A program made the position numbers and the translations under genes. Below the pieces are notes generated by a model. It made no database searches. It worked only from the letters and a program-made list of their open reading frames with translations, and was not told where the DNA came from. 6,066 nt of DNA from Piscirickettsiaceae bacterium (lineage in GTDB: Bacteria > Pseudomonadota > Gammaproteobacteria > Methylococcales > Cycloclasticaceae): contig NVSW01000039.1 of NCBI GenBank assembly GCA_002401365.1, positions 1,212-7,277 on the forward strand. The letters run 5' to 3'. Positions 3,112-6,066 of the stretch are shown one piece after another; the stretch's first letter is position 1, and the number at the start of each line of letters is the position of its first letter.

Positions 3112-6066
3112 TTAATGAACACCAATAACATCAATCTCTTTCATTAAACGGTCGGTTTCAATCAAGGCCGTTATGATGTTTAAGTAATGGCGAATATCGT
3201 CTAAATTAAGCGTTCTACCTTTACGATCTTTTAGCCATTTTTGTGCAGGTTGGTAACCGCCAATATAAAACTTCCAGGCGATTAACGGCACGTTATCAAA
3301 ATACTGTTCATCGTTTATCCAAACCTTACCGCTAGCGTCATTTATTGCTTCGTAGCCAATGTTTGTTTTGGTTATTTTGCGCGTTACTTCGTTATTTCCT
3401 GCAATAGGGTAGCTGGCAGGGGATTTGTTTAATAAAGGGCTGTCTAATAAATGTAATTGACGTAATTGCCCACCTACATCAACCAAACTCCAAAACGTTT
3501 CTTTATTGGGGTAGGGGGCACGTGGAAAATCAATTTTAAGGAACTCTTTGTACTTTTCTCGGTAGCTAGGGCTATGTAAAACAGCGTAGATATAGTCCAG
3601 CACGTCTATGGGTGCGAAGTTTTCTTTTTCGGGTTGTTTTTCATTGGTAAATTCAAGGGCTAGTTTTGCAGCTATTTCTTGGATAAGGTTTTTATCTAAG
3701 TTGGGGATTCGAGTCTCGTTTTGATTTGTAGGGCTTTCTGGATAAAGGTAAAGAGGGGCAATACTATTGCTCTCTTTTAGGCTAAGCGAATGCAAAGTAA
3801 ATAATTCAGAAGTAATTAAAATGTCAGAAAATCCACGCTGCTGTTCAATTTGTCTATTAAATGAAATGCCGATATTACCTTTATGCAGGAAGTGTTTCAT
3901 TACGGACTCTCGGCAAAAATCAATTAAATTTGAATCGTAGTAAATGTGTCTGTTATCGAAAGGCCGATATTGAATAGTATGGATTTTTGTACGGTTTAAA
4001 TCACTTTGTAGTCTTGCTTCTGCAATTTTCCAATCTCGGTTATCTTTCAAGCCTAGTTGATGAGTCAGTTGTTCATCTGTCTCAGAAGAATGGTAGAAAA
4101 AACTAATACGATCTAGCAATACTTGTTTCTCAAAATCAATGACAAAACCATCCCGATGAGTTTTTATACCGCTAGAATTAACGGTAAATAGTTCTTTAAT
4201 TGAAAATCCTTTTTCATAAGCTAGTTGTATTTTTAAATCTTTATAAATAAAGAAATACTCAGGTGCTCTATATTCAATTTGTTTCCAATCTAGTGAGGCT
4301 AGTGAATTATCTAGTAACATTTGATATTTGTACTGACGTAAACCAAACAAATCACTATGAAAAACCTTGGCTAATTCCCCTTTGGCTTTTAACCCTGTTT
4401 TAACAAAAAGGTTAATAGACACGCCTTGCATAATGTCGAATACATTTTCATCTTTACTGCCATCGGGTGCGGTTTCTTTCTTTTTACTATTCCCGTGTAA
4501 ATCTAGAATATAGACACTGTCGAAAGTTTCTAAAATATGCTTTCGCATTTGCCGGTGAATCACACCATCTATAAAGCTGTTGTTACTGATATAAGCTAAA
4601 ACACCTTCGCCATTCTTTTCTATATAGTGCTGACCGTAACGAATAAACTTTATGTAATCGTCTGATAGCGGCTGTATGTTTTTTTCGTTCAGGTCTTTTT
4701 TATAGTCCACCAATAAATCGTTAATCCAATCACCTTTATTGCTGCTACTCACTGAATAGGGCGGGTTGCCCATTACCACCATCACAGGGGTATCGCGTTT
4801 TATGTAGTTGGCTTCGCTGGCTTCATTAGATAGCCAGTTGGCAAACAGCGTGCCGGTATCGGGGTGGTGTTCTTCTAACGAGTTGGTTAAATACACGTTT
4901 AAGCGTGGGTTTTTAACCGGTTTGTAGCCTGTTTCTTCTAATAGCAACTCTAGCTTAAGGTGAGCCATTGCATACGAGGCCATGAGTATTTCAAAGCCGT
5001 TTATACGCGGTATTAGGTCTTCTTCTACGTATTGGCTCCATGCGCCTTGCACGGCTTGAAAATGGCTGTCGTGAATGTGTTTAATGGTTTCAGCTAAAAA
5101 GGTGCCGGTACCGGTTGCAGGGTCGAGTATTTGTACTTTATGAACTTCTTTAGTTTGCTTGCCTTGTTTGGTGGCTTTGTTTCTTCCACGGCCAGCTACA
5201 AAAGCAGTGTCTACTTCTACGGTGGTTTTACTGGTATCGGCTAGGCCATCTTTTAACTTAAAGTCGGTTTTTAAGATGTCATCTACCGCTCTTACGATAA
5301 AATTAACAACGGGGGTAGGGGTGTACCAAACGCCACGGCTTTTGCGTAGTTTTGGGTCGTATTCGGCTAGAAATGTTTCATAAAAATGAATAATAGGGTC
5401 TTGTTGACGGGTAGATTTGCCGAAGTTCGTTAAAATTTTATTTACATCGGTTGCTCTAAAAATATCGGCTAATGAGTCGATGATCCACGCGATACGGTCA
5501 TCTAAATCGTAGCCTGCAATGTATTGAAACAGCTTGCGTAAGAATGGATTGCTTTTAGGAATAAGTTCGGCTGCTTCTTGTCTGCTAAAGGTATTAAGCG
5601 TTTTGTCGTGTAGGCGTGCTGCAAACATGCCGTAAGCGATGGTTTGGGCGTACACGTCTGCAAACTGCTTGCAGGTAATATCGTGTATTAGAATGGATTT
5701 AAACGCTTCCATTTGGTCTTTAAGCGTACTGTCTGCATCGTTACTTGTGTCGCTTAATAAAGCTTGCTCTATTATGTTTGCCAGTAACTTTGCTTTACCT
5801 GCCATCATTTTTGATAGCTTAGTGGGGGAGGTGATGTTTTGCCCTACGTGGGTTGCAAAGTTACGTATTAAATCTTCAAAGTGTTTAAAGTTTTCTGGCA
5901 GTGGTACGAGTGTATTGTTTTCATCAATAGCCGCAATGCTAATGGTGGTAACTTTTTCAGCATCAAGAAAAAATCTAAATTCTAGATAGTCGGTAATAAT
6001 AAGGTTACTTAGCGACTTTTTATAGCGATCAAACTGTTCTTTGTATTCTTTGCTGTCCAGTGGTTT
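3112..6066 (-). CDS. Single-chain restriction-modification enzyme, Type IIG with ISP-like C-terminus (5' end missing)
   Basis: The frame is open to the window edge, giving 984 visible residues. The ATG pair at 5808-5803 is internal, because 86 codons of family-like sequence precede it. That stretch, KPLDSKEYKEQFDRYKKSL then ITDYLEFRFF, is what normally follows the E-x-K motif of an N-terminal PD-(D/E)XK nuclease, so the catalytic ExK should lie just beyond 6066. A helical linker follows, then VWYTPTPVVNF (about 5308-5340), SAM motif I DPATGTGTFL (5124-5095) and catalytic motif IV NPPY (4767-4756), the N6-adenine type. The C-terminal region carries YRPFDNRHIYYDS (about 3931-3972) and, near the end, WKFYIGGYQPAQKWLKDRKGR, both as in Type ISP target-recognition and C-terminal regions. 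No helicase motifs lie between nuclease and methyltransferase, unlike true Type ISP enzymes. Expected activity is methylation of one adenine-containing site and cleavage of unmodified DNA. It appears intact as far as visible. Confidence 0.88.
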   Translation of the reverse strand, partial: KPLDSKEYKEQFDRYKKSLSNLIITDYLEFRFFLDAEKVTTISIAAIDENNTLVPLPENFKHFEDLIRNFATHVGQNITSPTKLSKMMAGKAKLLANIIEQALLSDTSNDADSTLKDQMEAFKSILIHDITCKQFADVYAQTIAYGMFAARLHDKTLNTFSRQEAAELIPKSNPFLRKLFQYIAGYDLDDRIAWIIDSLADIFRATDVNKILTNFGKSTRQQDPIIHFYETFLAEYDPKLRKSRGVWYTPTPVVNFIVRAVDDILKTDFKLKDGLADTSKTTVEVDTAFVAGRGRNKATKQGKQTKEVHKVQILDPATGTGTFLAETIKHIHDSHFQAVQGAWSQYVEEDLIPRINGFEILMASYAMAHLKLELLLEETGYKPVKNPRLNVYLTNSLEEHHPDTGTLFANWLSNEASEANYIKRDTPVMVVMGNPPYSVSSSNKGDWINDLLVDYKKDLNEKNIQPLSDDYIKFIRYGQHYIEKNGEGVLAYISNNSFIDGVIHRQMRKHILETFDSVYILDLHGNSKKKETAPDGSKDENVFDIMQGVSINLFVKTGLKAKGELAKVFHSDLFGLRQYKYQMLLDNSLASLDWKQIEYRAPEYFFIYKDLKIQLAYEKGFSIKELFTVNSSGIKTHRDGFVIDFEKQVLLDRISFFYHSSETDEQLTHQLGLKDNRDWKIAEARLQSDLNRTKIHTIQYRPFDNRHIYYDSNLIDFCRESVMKHFLHKGNIGISFNRQIEQQRGFSDILITSELFTLHSLSLKESNSIAPLYLYPESPTNQNETRIPNLDKNLIQEIAAKLALEFTNEKQPEKENFAPIDVLDYIYAVLHSPSYREKYKEFLKIDFPRAPYPNKETFWSLVDVGGQLRQLHLLDSPLLNKSPASYPIAGNNEVTRKITKTNIGYEAINDASGKVWINDEQYFDNVPLIAWKFYIGGYQPAQKWLKDRKGRTLNLDDIRHYLNIITALIETDRLMKEIDVIGVH

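Larger units (their letters stand above)
839..6066. mobile_element. Presumed genomic island, left (distal) end; continues past the window
   Basis: This extent is an inference. It begins at a tRNA 3'-end fragment that looks like an attachment site and contains only accessory genes: a NERD protein, an integron-type cassette and a restriction-modification enzyme. All are on one strand and separated by repeat-rich spacers. On the minus strand the order would be intact tRNA, integrase, cargo, then this att fragment and the original tRNA terminator. No integrase, transposase or second att copy is visible, so the island and its right end are unproven. Confidence 0.4.

Noticed and set aside
5159..5383. 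Plus-strand frame opposite the methyltransferase region
   Set aside because: It is an antisense shadow of a well-supported gene.
3112..5808. Restriction-modification gene as a complete 898-residue protein starting at 5808
   Set aside because: The frame stays open for 86 more codons to the window edge and those residues fit the family (EQFDRYKKSL, TDYLEFRFF). No ribosome binding site was seen before 5808.
5639..5989. Plus-strand 116-codon frame
   Set aside because: It is antisense to the linker and N-terminal part of the restriction-modification gene, which is clearly coding on the other strand.

Overview
The window looks like part of an AT-rich gammaproteobacterial chromosome. The evidence is the left-hand gene, an rsmJ-type 16S rRNA methyltransferase (a family found mainly in Gammaproteobacteria). 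The genus cannot be fixed from the sequence. Only rsmJ is core genome; everything to the right of about position 839 looks like accessory DNA.

Layout. Positions 1-540 (+) hold the 3' three quarters of rsmJ. Positions 541-838 hold no gene but several hairpins, which fit transcription terminators between rsmJ and something that once ran towards it on the minus strand. At 839-854 lies what looks like the last 16 nt of a tRNA gene (minus strand, ending in CCA, leucine-type end), cut off inside the T loop and followed by a tRNA-style terminator. That is how the distal end (attR) of an island integrated at a tRNA 3' end looks. Two direct repeats TACCCCCAAA (915-936) beside it resemble arm sites of a tyrosine integrase. 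No integrase is in the window; if the reading is right, the intact tRNA and the integrase lie to the right, beyond 6066.

Inside the presumed island all three substantial genes are on the minus strand. From right to left: a large single-chain restriction-modification enzyme (3112 to the window edge, 5' end missing) with an N6-adenine methyltransferase core and a Type ISP-like C-terminal target-recognition region; a small membrane-anchored, helical protein (1934-2356); and a membrane-anchored NERD-domain protein (960-1739), a nuclease-related family.

The main discovery is that the small gene is bracketed by two sequences with the layout of integron attC recombination sites (1867-1934 and 2364-2439), both in the orientation expected for a gene cassette: core site, 7 bases, ATG, gene, then an attC overlapping the stop codon. 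With no integron integrase in view, this is best read as a small attC cluster lacking an integrase, embedded in a defence-type island. The 670-base gap at 2441-3111 has no convincing gene but is full of repeats: a 108-bp inverted-repeat region, a duplicated C7-containing block, a perfect 14-bp palindrome and three copies of a 17-mer.

How the parts may work together: the restriction-modification enzyme is a plausible anti-phage system, and the NERD protein and cassette protein are plausible but unproven passengers or defence partners. Nothing in the sequence shows that the three genes form one operon; the gaps (about 755 and 194 bases), the attC sites and a candidate promoter before the NERD gene argue for independent units.
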